From the NCBI GenBank assembly GCA_021323865.1, contig JAJPKF010000018.1:310001-374000 (forward strand): a stretch of DNA of 64,000 nucleotides, given 5' to 3'. Positions 1 through 7,711 of this stretch are shown here, piece after piece. The notes under the pieces are model-generated. The model was not told the origin of the DNA. It made no database searches and saw nothing but the letters and a program-made list of their open reading frames with translations. How positions within the stretch are numbered: the first letter of the stretch is position 1; every line of letters begins with the position of its first letter. A program made the position numbers and the translations under genes. This DNA is from Pseudomonadota bacterium (lineage in GTDB: Bacteria > Chloroflexota > UBA5177 > JAJPKF01).

Positions 1-2
1 TG

Positions 3-359
3 TCCTCAAAGATGAAAAACGAGCTCACCCATGAGTTCGATCGAGTGTCGGCCGAGATCCGGATGGGTCGGCGGCGCCGAGATGCGCTCCGAAACCTGGT
101 CGAGCGGACCGGTGTGGATGACCTCAGCGCCTTTGTCAACGCCATCATTCAGGCCGATCATCTGGGCGTGGGCATCTCCAAGGTCCTCAAGACGCAGGCG
201 CAGACGATGCGTGTCAAGCGCCGTCAGCGGGCTGAGGAGCGCGCGCATAAGGCGCCCGTCAAGATGATGTTTCCTCTCGTGGGGCTGCTCTTCCCGCCAC
301 TTATGATCATCATCCTGGGCCCGGCGCTGCCCGCGCTGATGCACGGGATGTCCCATTAG
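3..359 (+). CDS. tadC: Type II secretion/Tad pilus F-domain protein, C-terminal part
   Basis: C-terminal piece of an inner-membrane platform protein of a Tad/Flp pilus (type II secretion F domain, TadC-like). The frame is open through the left window edge, so the N-terminus is missing. Visible are the family stretches AEIRMGRRRRDAL, VERTGVDDLSAF, QADHLGVGISKVL and the basic RVKRRQRAEERAHKAPVKM, then one terminal hydrophobic helix (FPLVGLLFPPLMIIILGPAL). This is the usual end of TadC: a cytoplasmic helical domain followed by a membrane anchor. Other tad genes are expected to the left. TadB is the alternative; the short tail after the last helix and the VERTGV motif favour TadC. Confidence 0.85.
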   Translation, partial: SSKMKNELTHEFDRVSAEIRMGRRRRDALRNLVERTGVDDLSAFVNAIIQADHLGVGISKVLKTQAQTMRVKRRQRAEERAHKAPVKMMFPLVGLLFPPLMIIILGPALPALMHGMSH

Positions 360-367
360 CCCCGGCG

Positions 368-733
368 ATGGAGCTCTACAACGAGACCCGAGACGCGATG
401 ATCGCGTCTCGGGTCTCGATTGCCCGGAACCCTTGGAGCCGGTTCCGGGGGCTGATGCTCCGGCGCTCACTCCCCGAGGGTCACGCCTTGATTCTCGACC
501 CCGGGAACGGCATCCACTCGTTCTTCATGCGCTTCGCGTTTGACGCCATCTTTGTGGACGCCGACTGGACGGTTCGATACATCGTCCGCGGCATGCGTCC
601 CTGGCGCATGACACGCTTCGTACGGGGCACCAAGCGCGTCATCGAGGTGCCTGTGGGCACCTGCGTGGCAACGGCGACCGCGGTGGGCGATTCGCTGTCC
701 CTCCGAGCCGGATCAGGAGAGCAGGCGGCCTAG
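368..733 (+). CDS. DUF192 family protein
   Basis: Small protein (121 aa from the first ATG) of the DUF192 family, whose biochemical role is not established. The core is clear: SRFRGLMLRR, then the GIHSFFMRFAFDAIFVDADW segment typical of the family, then VPVGTCVATATAVGDSL. It starts only 8 bases after the tadC stop, so it is probably the last gene of the tad operon. An alternative ATG at 398 would give 111 aa and still keep the whole domain. The first 17 codons overlap a perfect 37-bp palindrome, which makes the start uncertain. Confidence 0.8.
   Translation: MELYNETRDAMIASRVSIARNPWSRFRGLMLRRSLPEGHALILDPGNGIHSFFMRFAFDAIFVDADWTVRYIVRGMRPWRMTRFVRGTKRVIEVPVGTCVATATAVGDSLSLRAGSGEQAA
382..418. repeat. 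Perfect 37-bp palindrome over the DUF192 start
   Basis: Two perfectly complementary 18-base arms (382-399 and 401-418) around one central base (400). As RNA this forms a very stable hairpin directly after the tad operon end and across codons 6-17 of the DUF192 gene, covering the second possible ATG at 398. It lacks a U-tract, so it is not a textbook terminator; it could act as an mRNA-stabilising end, a translational lock or a protein-binding dyad. Confidence 0.9.
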
Positions 734-1167
734 TCGCCGCTGCTGGGAGCCGGTTGGACACCGCTCCAGCCGTCGCCTCCAGTGTGGTCCGGACGGAGTC
801 GATTGCTCCTGGCTGAGCCGACGGATCGAGGCGCAGCCGGCCGTCCCTTCAGACCATGCTCGACGATACCGAGAGAGTGGCCTATGCCCAGTGTGTTCCG
901 GGATTGACGGGTCTCTGTGGGGCGTCGTATCCGAGCCACCGTTGTGTCGTGTTGACCCGACCGGGCAGTTCCGCTGTGTCTCCGCTCCTCAAACCGTCCG
1001 CGCGTCGGGCCCCGAAGCACAAGGCACTCCCGGCCGCTAGGCGCCACGCCTGGACAGTGGGGCTGCGTGCAGCTTACGATCCGTGCGTATACCTAGCAGT
1101 CGGGTCAGTTCAGTCGGATCGGTTCAGTCGGGTCAGTGCAGCCGGCCCGCTTCGGGCTGCTTCATGC
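734..1167. other. Gene-free stretch with short CAGTCGGGTCAGT repeats
   Basis: No convincing gene lies between the DUF192 stop and the 3' end of the minus-strand exported protein. The reading frames here lack family motifs and start signals. At about 1096-1137 a 13-base unit CAGTCGGGTCAGT occurs twice with related copies between. No terminator-like hairpin with a U-tract was seen. Confidence 0.5.
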
Positions 1168-1758
1168 TCAGCTTCCAGACGAGTCGTGCTCGTCGATCGA
1201 CACGGCATACCAGTGGCCGTTGCCGTGCTTCTCCGCGTACACAGTCAAGGAGTCGCCAGGGTGAATCGTGAGCGGCTGCTCGACGGGCTGCCCATTGACG
1301 TAGTAGCTGGTGCCACTGTCTCGGTACACCCGTCGGGTGCTCGAGTCGCTCAGCTTCACCACCACGAGGCCGGACTTACCTGTCTTGACGACCGTCCCCG
1401 AAAAGTTTTCCAGCGGCTCCGGCTTGAACGCCGTGGTGTCGAACTCCACGGCTTGGGCGCGTGCGCCGGAAGCCTTCACGAACGCGTAATCGCCGACTCC
1501 GAACCCCTCGACATCGGCCGTCGAGGAACGGGGGAGGAACCGCGTGGAGCTGGTCACCTTATAGCTGTACTGGTGGTGCTTTCCGTTGACGGTGAATCCC
1601 TTGATGGCCGAGGTCTTCTTATTCAAGGAGACGTGGGTCACCTGACCGTAGAACTTGGCCGGGTTCTTGGCCGAAACGGCCGCGAAGGTGGGGCTAGTGA
1701 CGAGCCCGACAAGGCAAGCCACCGCAAGCAGAGGAATCAGAGTAAATCGGTGGAACAT
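1168..1758 (-). CDS. Exported protein of unknown function
   Basis: A 196-aa secreted protein. The chosen ATG at 1758 gives a clear signal peptide: MFHRF, then hydrophobic LIPLLAVACLVGLVTS and an Ala-containing cleavage region near AAVSA. A frame extension to 1839 exists but would bury the signal peptide, so it was rejected. The mature part is beta-rich, with an N-terminal KFYGQVTHVSLNKKTSAIKG repeat-like strand pattern and a second similar segment (NFSGTVVKTGKSGLVVVKL). This resembles small OB- or DUF5666-like secreted domains, but no family is recognised with certainty. It is transcribed away from the response regulator at 1962 across a shared 203-bp upstream region. Confidence 0.7.
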   Translation of the reverse strand: MFHRFTLIPLLAVACLVGLVTSPTFAAVSAKNPAKFYGQVTHVSLNKKTSAIKGFTVNGKHHQYSYKVTSSTRFLPRSSTADVEGFGVGDYAFVKASGARAQAVEFDTTAFKPEPLENFSGTVVKTGKSGLVVVKLSDSSTRRVYRDSGTSYYVNGQPVEQPLTIHPGDSLTVYAEKHGNGHWYAVSIDEHDSSGS

Positions 1759-1882
1759 TGAGTCACTTCGCCTGTATTTCCGTCCTTCTATTGAGTCTAT
1801 CGACCGACCGTTGCTGAAGCTTTGCCCCCAGATGAACATTGCATTAACTCATAGCCAGAATCTCCTGTTTTTGGGGCATCCG

Positions 1883-1912
1883 TTGACATCTCCGATAGAA
1901 TCGGAGTACAGA
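1883..1912 (+). promoter_or_regulatory. Promoter of the regulator/kinase operon with a dyad in the spacer
   Basis: A perfect -35 hexamer TTGACA (1883-1888) and a -10-like TACAGA (1907-1912) are separated by 18 bp. The spacer holds a perfect dyad, CTCCGAT-AGA-ATCGGAG (1890-1906). This is a natural place for a repressor or MerR-type activator. The predicted start point is about 40 bases before the ATG of the response regulator. Confidence 0.5.
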
Positions 1913-1961
1913 CGCCTTTGCCAACGTCCCTGCCCTCCAGAACAGCCTTGAGGTCGAGTGC

Positions 1962-2693
1962 ATGAGAGAGCCTCACCCCGGTCTCGCGAAGGGCGAGATC
2001 TTGATCGTCGAGGACGAGCCGAATATCGTCCGTCTGATCAGCATCTATCTGGAGCGGGAGGGGTTCGAGCCGACCAGCGCCGCGACGGGGTCCGAAGCGC
2101 TGGCCCGGGTGGCGTCCCACAAGCCGGCCCTCATCATCCTCGACATCATGCTCCCGGACATCGACGGTTGGGAAGTTTGCCGGGAGATTCGACGGGACAG
2201 CAACGTTCCCATCATCATGCTGACCGCTCGTGAGGGGGATGAGGACAAGATCGTCGGCCTGGAGCTGGGGGCCGATGACTATGTCACGAAACCATTTGTC
2301 CCTCGGGAGCTGGTCGCCCGGGTCAAGGCCATATTGCGCAGGTCGAGCAAGTACCCGGAGGAGCGTTCGAGCCAGGGTGAGATCCTGGACTTCGGCGAGC
2401 TGCGCATCGAGCCCGACCGACGGGAGGCGTGGCTGCACGGCGAGTCGATTCAGCTGCGGGCCAAAGAATACGACCTCCTGACAGAGTTGGCCCGCCGCCC
2501 GGGTTTTGTCTTTACCCGCGAACAGCTTCTGCAAAACGTCTGGGGGTACGACTACTTCGGCGACAGCGGCACGATTGACGTGCACGTCCGCCGGCTACGG
2601 GCCAAGCTGAAGGACGATTCGAGCAACCCCCGTTTCATCGAAACGGTCTGGGGTGTCGGATACCGCTTCAAGGATGTTCGACAGCCTTCGTAG
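1962..2693 (+). CDS. OmpR/PhoB-family response regulator
   Basis: DNA-binding response regulator, 243 aa. Receiver domain at residues 12-125: acidic pair D18/E19, phospho-acceptor D61 in LIILDIMLPD, switch T88 and conserved K110 in YVTKPF. The C-terminal winged helix (residues 142-240) shows the OmpR signature, including LRAKEYDLLTELARRPG, RLRAKLKDD and ETVWGVGYRF. The gene overlaps the downstream histidine kinase, which is its obvious partner. The pair resembles MprAB/PhoPR-type systems, but the signal cannot be read from sequence. Confidence 0.93.
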   Translation: MREPHPGLAKGEILIVEDEPNIVRLISIYLEREGFEPTSAATGSEALARVASHKPALIILDIMLPDIDGWEVCREIRRDSNVPIIMLTAREGDEDKIVGLELGADDYVTKPFVPRELVARVKAILRRSSKYPEERSSQGEILDFGELRIEPDRREAWLHGESIQLRAKEYDLLTELARRPGFVFTREQLLQNVWGYDYFGDSGTIDVHVRRLRAKLKDDSSNPRFIETVWGVGYRFKDVRQPS

Positions 2694-4128
2694 CCGTCTC
2701 GCCCTCACCAATCTGGCCATCACGCTCGTCGCGCTACTGGTCCTTACGGTGGTGTTCGCCCAGCTTCTGAGGCAGCACAGCGTCGACATCGAGCGCAGCG
2801 GCGTGGGCCAGCAGGCGGCCCAGCTCAAGACGGACGTGAACCGGGAGCTTCGACTGATTCGACGGAGCATCGGGCACCGGCGGCAGGTTGGTTTGGGCCA
2901 GCTGGAGGCCTTCATCACCCATGACGGCGATGTGCTGGACAAGCGCGTCATCCTCTATGCCGCCAACGGCTCCTGCGCCTACGACTCCGCCGCGACCCAT
3001 CTCAGCTCCGCCACCGCCCCCTGTACGCCCGGCGTGGACTATCACACCCTGTTGGTAGGGCCTATCGGCAAGGTGCGCTCGGCGTCTCGTTTCGTGAAAG
3101 TCGGCAACAAGACTTACCTGCTCTGGCAGCGATCCACCATTGGAGCGCGACCACATGAGAAGACGGCCGTCGTCCTGGTGACCGATGCCTCGGCGGTAAC
3201 GCCCGATTGGACCACCATCGCTCCCGCCTTCCTGCTGGCGGCCTTGGCCGCGGCCATCGTCTGGCTGGCCATGGCGATCTACTTCGCCTACGCCGTCTCG
3301 CGTCCGCTCGGACGGATCACGGAGGCCGCCGGCGCCATGGCGGCCGGCGACTACAGCCAGCGCGTTCAGGTTCGCCAGGTGGGTGAGATCGGAGAGCTGG
3401 CCACCAGCTTCAATCACATGGCCACCCAGGTGGCCACCTCGCACCAGCTCCTCAAGGACTTCGTGGCCAACGTCTCCCACGACCTCCGCACGCCACTCAC
3501 GCTGATTTCCGGTTATGTGGGGACCATCCTGGACGGTACGGCTCAGAGCCCGCAGGAGGTGCGCCGTGCGGCCGAGGTGATCTCCGAGGAGGCCGGACGC
3601 ATGGAGCGTCTGGTGGACGATCTCCTCCAGCTGACCCGGCTCGAGTCGGGTTTGCGGAAGTTCCTGCCCGAGCCGGTATCGGTCTTCGACCTGGTGGACA
3701 AGACCGTTCGCCGCATTTCCGCGGCCATGAACGGCCGAGCCGTAGAGAACCAGGTCTCTCATGATCTGCCCCTGGCCATGGTCGACGAGGAGCTGCTGGA
3801 ACGGGTGCTGATGAACCTGCTCAATAACGCCCTGGAGCACACGCCACCGGATGGGAAGGTTCGCGTCGAGGCCGTGAATGCCGGCCCATGGATTCAGATC
3901 GTCGTCAGCGATACCGGATCGGGCATCGCATTGGAGGATCAGGGGCGCATCTTCGAGCGCTTCTATCGGGCCGACCGCAGCCGGAGCCGCGACAGTGGCC
4001 ACTCAGGGCTCGGACTGCCGATCGTCAAGGAGATCATCGAGTCGCATGGTGGGCGGGTCGATGTCGAGAGCCGCCCCGGGCAGGGCTCCTCCTTCACGTT
4101 CACGGTCCCCAGCTACGCTCAGGCATGA
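2674..4128 (+). CDS. Membrane sensor histidine kinase (HAMP, HisKA, HATPase)
   Basis: Sensor kinase of 484 aa, partner of the upstream regulator; its ATG at 2674 lies inside the regulator gene (20-bp overlap). An ATG seven codons earlier is possible. TM1 is at residues 9-31, an extracytoplasmic sensor region of about 150 residues follows, TM2 is at about 183-207, then HAMP (PLGRITEAAGAMAAGDYSQR). The phosphorylated His is about residue 269 in NVSHDLRTPL. The ATP lid is intact: N box LLNNALEH, DTGSGI, and GLGLPIVKEI. The sensor region has no recognised ligand fold. Confidence 0.92.
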   Translation: MFDSLRSRLALTNLAITLVALLVLTVVFAQLLRQHSVDIERSGVGQQAAQLKTDVNRELRLIRRSIGHRRQVGLGQLEAFITHDGDVLDKRVILYAANGSCAYDSAATHLSSATAPCTPGVDYHTLLVGPIGKVRSASRFVKVGNKTYLLWQRSTIGARPHEKTAVVLVTDASAVTPDWTTIAPAFLLAALAAAIVWLAMAIYFAYAVSRPLGRITEAAGAMAAGDYSQRVQVRQVGEIGELATSFNHMATQVATSHQLLKDFVANVSHDLRTPLTLISGYVGTILDGTAQSPQEVRRAAEVISEEAGRMERLVDDLLQLTRLESGLRKFLPEPVSVFDLVDKTVRRISAAMNGRAVENQVSHDLPLAMVDEELLERVLMNLLNNALEHTPPDGKVRVEAVNAGPWIQIVVSDTGSGIALEDQGRIFERFYRADRSRSRDSGHSGLGLPIVKEIIESHGGRVDVESRPGQGSSFTFTVPSYAQA

Positions 4129-4913
4129 CTCGTGAGTCGATTTCCTTCGACCCCGTTGCCGCCATATACGACCAAACCAGAGCCCTTCCGCCGTCCGTCA
4201 CCGATGCGGTGGTGCGAGCCATTGTGGAGCGCTGCGGCCGGGGACTCTACCTAGAGCTGGGCGCGGGCACGGGCCGGATCGGCATGCCGATCGTGGAGAT
4301 GGGCATCCGTTACACCGGCGTCGATATCTCGGAGGCCATGCTGGCCGCCTTTCGCCAGAAGCTGAGGTTCGGGGATCGGGAGGCCGATCTCATTCGGGCC
4401 GACGCGGCGAGGCTCCCTCTTCCCGATGCTTCCTTTGACACGGTCCTGGTGGTCCACGTTCTCCATCTCGTGCCCGATGCTCGACAGGTTCTCAGGGAAG
4501 GGATGCGGGTGCTGCGACGGCCCGGCATCGTGGCGCTGGGTCGCAACGACGACACGGCCGGGAGTGTGACCAATCAGATGCGCGGTCGATGGCGCGAGAT
4601 TCTGGCCGACCTTGGCTCGCCGAGCCGTCGCGACGGGCTGAGTGCCTACGAGGGCGCCATCCAGTTCCTGGAGGGGATGGGAGCCGAGGTTAGGCAGGAT
4701 GTTGTGGCGGAATGGACCCGTGAAGTCAAGCCGCGCGAGCTGCTCGATCTCTACCGCAATCGAGTCGTGTCCGAGTCATGGCCGGTGCCCGATGAGGTGC
4801 TCTCTGAGTCGGTACGGAAACTGGAGCGCGAGGCTGAACGGGAATATGGTGATCTGGATCGTCACATCGAAACGCCCGCGTCGTTCTGCCTCGCGACCGC
4901 ACGGCTGGACTAG
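4125..4913 (+). CDS. SAM-dependent class I methyltransferase
   Basis: A 262-aa methyltransferase of the UbiE/Methyltransf_11 type. The SAM-binding motif LELGAGTGRIG is at about residues 42-52, then the acidic strand end TGVDIS, ADAARLPLPDASFD and the VVHVLHLVPD motif. It starts by an ATGA overlap with the kinase stop, so it is translationally coupled to the two-component pair. The frame is open further upstream but only this start respects the overlap and the family length. Substrate unknown; genome neighbours do not point to quinone or lipid methylation specifically. Confidence 0.85.
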   Translation: MTRESISFDPVAAIYDQTRALPPSVTDAVVRAIVERCGRGLYLELGAGTGRIGMPIVEMGIRYTGVDISEAMLAAFRQKLRFGDREADLIRADAARLPLPDASFDTVLVVHVLHLVPDARQVLREGMRVLRRPGIVALGRNDDTAGSVTNQMRGRWREILADLGSPSRRDGLSAYEGAIQFLEGMGAEVRQDVVAEWTREVKPRELLDLYRNRVVSESWPVPDEVLSESVRKLEREAEREYGDLDRHIETPASFCLATARLD

Positions 4914-4932
4914 CCGGCCAGGCGAGAGTGGC

Positions 4933-6810
4933 CTAGCTGAGGGAAGAGGCCACGGGCGTCCGCTCCTCGACAGCCTCTCGAAACTCTCGAGTCAGGGCCG
5001 CCGCCTGCTCGTAGCGGTCGAAGGATGGGATCAGGTAGATTCCCTGCACCAAGGGCAGCAGCTCGCGGAACGTCTCGCGAGCGATGTTCATGCCTTCGTC
5101 CTGCCCACGGTTGCCTGCCTTTCGCATCCGCTCCAGCACCCACGCCGGAAGCGTGACGCCCGCCAGCTCGTGATGGATGAACTCCGCGTTCTTGTAGCTC
5201 TGTAACGGCAGAAGCTCCAGGATGAGGGGGACGGGCAGCGGCCCCACTCGCTCCAGGACTCTGCGGAACAAGTCCGGATCGTACACCGCCTGGGTCATGA
5301 CAAAATCAGCCCCGGCCTCCAGCTTGCGCTCGAAGCGCTCCAGTTCGATGTCCAGATCTTCGGCCGTCGGATTGAGACTGCAGCCGACCAGGAAGTCGGT
5401 TCCGGTTCCAATGCTCGTCCCGGCGGCGTCCTCACCCGCGTTGAGCTTTTTGATCAGGGCGATCAGACCGATGGAGTCGACGTCGTAGACGCCCGTGGCC
5501 GGCGCCCAGCTGTTGGCGTTGGGAGGGTCGCCGCTGAGCGCCAGGACGTTGCGTATGCCCAGCGCGTGTGCCCCCAGCAGGTCGGCCTGGAGGGCCATGA
5601 GATTCCGGTCGCGCGTGGTGAGGTGCGCGATCACCTCGATGCCGGTCCGGCTCTGGATGAGATGCGCCGTGAAGAACGGTCCCATCCGCACTCGCGCCAT
5701 GGCGCTGTCGGTGACGTCCACCACCGTCACGCCCGCCTCACCCAGCATGGCCGCTGCCGAGAGCACCTTTCGTGGGTTGGAGCCGCGTGGCGGCCGCATC
5801 TCCACCGTGATGACGAAGTCCCCTTGCGCGAACGCCCGAGCGAGATGTCCCTGTTCGCCGCCTGACCGCGAGGTGTCTGCGTCCAGCGGAAGCTCGAATC
5901 GAGGCGGATCCCCCACGTAGTGGCGCGGCTCTTCCGCCCCGACCCATCTCGCCAGCGCCGTCCGCATGCTGTGGATGTGTCCGGGACCGGTCCCACAGCA
6001 GCCCCCGATGAGGCGTGCGCCGGCGGCGGCCAGACGCTCAGCGTATGCGCCGAAGTAGTCAGGCCCGGAGGTGTAGACCAGCCGCCCGTCGACCCGCGTC
6101 GGCAGACCGGCATTGGGCATGGCTCCGAGAACCGGGCCACCCTCGTACCGCATTCTTTCGACGACTTCCAGGGTCGGCTGGGGGCCGAAGCCACAGTTGG
6201 CGGCCACGACGTCGGCATTGACTGCCACAGCCCGCGAGACCTCCAGAGGATCTTCACCCGCGAGCGTGCGGCCATCCTCGGCGAAGGTCATACTGGCCAC
6301 AACCGGCAGATCGCTGCAGGAGCGGCACACCTCGAGGGCGATGAGCAGCTCCTCCAGGGACCCGAACGTCTCGAGGATGAAGAGATCGACGCCGCCCAGC
6401 AGCAGGCCCCCGATGGTCTCCTCGAACGCGGGGCGCATCTCCTCCACCGGCACGCCCAGGGTGCGGTTCAGCGGGCCGACGGCGCCGGCGACAAATGCCG
6501 GCGCGCCCATGGCCTCCTGGGCTTCACGTGCCAGACGAGCGCCGGCTCGTGCGAACCGCTCGACCTCTTTCTCGAGCCCCCGCATGCCCAGCAAGAAGCG
6601 GTTGCACCCGAACGTGTTCGTTTCGATCAGCTCGGCGCCGGCGGCGAGGTACGAGCGGTGGACCGCCTGCACGATCTGGGGGTTCGTGACGTTGAGCTCC
6701 TCGAAGACCACGTACCGGTGTCCGAGACGCTCGTAGAGCTGCGTGCCCATGGCGCCGTCCGCGAGCACTGGTGGCCCCGATTGAAGGCGGCGAATGAACG
6801 GGTGGATCAT
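4933..6810 (-). CDS. Bifunctional homocysteine S-methyltransferase / methylenetetrahydrofolate reductase
   Basis: YitJ-type fusion of 625 aa. Residues 1-290 form a homocysteine S-methyltransferase: ADGAMGTQL, IETNTFGCNRF, and the zinc ligands C206 (AANCGFGP) and C271/C272 (GGCCGTGP). Residues about 325-615 form a class III FAD-dependent methylenetetrahydrofolate reductase (VITVEMRPPRGSNP, AHLTTRDRN, VLALSGDPP). Together they make 5-methyl-THF and methionine. The ATG at 6810 is preferred to a longer frame reaching 6891, because that extension overlaps the divergent gene and adds nothing conserved. No SAM or cobalamin riboswitch fits in the 73-bp upstream gap. Confidence 0.92.
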   Translation of the reverse strand: MIHPFIRRLQSGPPVLADGAMGTQLYERLGHRYVVFEELNVTNPQIVQAVHRSYLAAGAELIETNTFGCNRFLLGMRGLEKEVERFARAGARLAREAQEAMGAPAFVAGAVGPLNRTLGVPVEEMRPAFEETIGGLLLGGVDLFILETFGSLEELLIALEVCRSCSDLPVVASMTFAEDGRTLAGEDPLEVSRAVAVNADVVAANCGFGPQPTLEVVERMRYEGGPVLGAMPNAGLPTRVDGRLVYTSGPDYFGAYAERLAAAGARLIGGCCGTGPGHIHSMRTALARWVGAEEPRHYVGDPPRFELPLDADTSRSGGEQGHLARAFAQGDFVITVEMRPPRGSNPRKVLSAAAMLGEAGVTVVDVTDSAMARVRMGPFFTAHLIQSRTGIEVIAHLTTRDRNLMALQADLLGAHALGIRNVLALSGDPPNANSWAPATGVYDVDSIGLIALIKKLNAGEDAAGTSIGTGTDFLVGCSLNPTAEDLDIELERFERKLEAGADFVMTQAVYDPDLFRRVLERVGPLPVPLILELLPLQSYKNAEFIHHELAGVTLPAWVLERMRKAGNRGQDEGMNIARETFRELLPLVQGIYLIPSFDRYEQAAALTREFREAVEERTPVASSLS

Positions 6811-6818
6811 GGATGCGC

Positions 6819-6846
6819 TTGCCAACTTGACTCCCCGGAGTATAGT
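6819..6846 (+). promoter_or_regulatory. Promoter for the PHP phosphatase gene
   Basis: TTGCCA (6819-6824) and TATAGT (6841-6846) are separated by 16 bp. The predicted start at about 6853 leaves a short leader that contains GGAGGG (6875-6880) before the TTG codon at 6884. The promoter sits just beyond the start codon of the divergent methyltransferase/reductase gene. Confidence 0.5.
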
Positions 6847-6883
6847 TCGTGAGAAGCTTGCGGTCCCGCCCCCCGGAGGGAGA

Positions 6884-7711
6884 TTGGCCACCTACTCGCT
6901 GCACACCCACAGCTCCTACTGCGACGGCGAGGCGGCGATGGAAGACGTGGTTCTCACGGCGATCGAAAAGGGCATCCACCATGTCGGTTTTTCCAGCCAT
7001 GCTCCTCTGCCATTCGAGACCGACTGGACCATGCCGCCTCAGGACCTCGATCGCTACCTGGCCGAAGCAGCCGATCTCCGGCAACGCTACGGCGATCGGA
7101 TCACCATCCGCGTCGGCTTGGAGGTGGATTACGTTCCTCATCCAGAAGTGGCGGATTTCCAGGCACATCACGTGTACGCGCGAGCGCTCGATTACCGCAT
7201 CGGCTCGGTGCACTTCCTGGGCGACGGCTATCCGCCGGCTTCATTCGACGGCAGTGAGGAGGAGTTCCGTCGCATCCTCAAGCAGTCGTATGGCGGAGAC
7301 ATGGAGACGATGTCGGCCAACTATTACGGCAGAGTCGCGGAGATGGCGACGCAGCGCTGTGTCGACGTGATTGGCCACGTCGATCTCATCAAACGGTGGA
7401 ACTTGAATGAGCAATATTTCAGCGGTGCCGAGCCGTGGTATCGGCGGCAGGTCGAGGCGGCGCTTGCCGCCATCGCCGCATCCGGCCGTCTCGTGGAGCT
7501 GAACACTTCGGCCTGGCGCAAGGGGTTATCGGAGCCCTATCCGTCCGAGTGGATCCTGGCGCGCTGCCGTGATCTGGACATCCCCATCATCTTGAGCGCC
7601 GACGCCCATGCCCCCGATCAGTTGGACTTTGCCTATGAGCGGGCCGAGTCGCTGCTGAGTCGCCTGGGTATCGACGCGTCGCTGCCGGCGTTCGCCGCCA
7701 AGACTACCTAG
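6884..7711 (+). CDS. PHP-domain histidinol-phosphatase-like phosphoesterase
   Basis: PHP-superfamily phosphatase, 275 aa, most like HisK/HisJ histidinol-phosphatase (last-but-one step of histidine synthesis). Metal-binding motifs: LHTHSSYCDG at the N-terminus, GFSSHAPL, GLEVDYVP, IGSVHFLGD, DVIGHVDLIK and the final SADAHAPDQ. The start is taken as TTG at 6884, which has GGAGGG four bases upstream and places the HTH metal motif at the usual N-terminal position. An in-frame ATG at 6794 would lie upstream of the predicted promoter. No other his gene is nearby. The stop codon overlaps that of the convergent dehydrogenase gene. Confidence 0.85.
   Translation: MATYSLHTHSSYCDGEAAMEDVVLTAIEKGIHHVGFSSHAPLPFETDWTMPPQDLDRYLAEAADLRQRYGDRITIRVGLEVDYVPHPEVADFQAHHVYARALDYRIGSVHFLGDGYPPASFDGSEEEFRRILKQSYGGDMETMSANYYGRVAEMATQRCVDVIGHVDLIKRWNLNEQYFSGAEPWYRRQVEAALAAIAASGRLVELNTSAWRKGLSEPYPSEWILARCRDLDIPIILSADAHAPDQLDFAYERAESLLSRLGIDASLPAFAAKTT

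Noticed and set aside
856-1761. 301-codon plus-strand frame
   Set aside because: Lies antisense to the exported-protein gene; low-complexity composition without motifs, as expected from GC-rich shadow frames.
2734-4002. 422-codon minus-strand frame
   Set aside because: Antisense to the histidine kinase, whose motifs are complete; His/Gly/Arg-rich shadow.
6811-6883. SAM or cobalamin riboswitch upstream of the methyltransferase/reductase fusion
   Set aside because: The 73-bp gap is too short and lacks the conserved cores.
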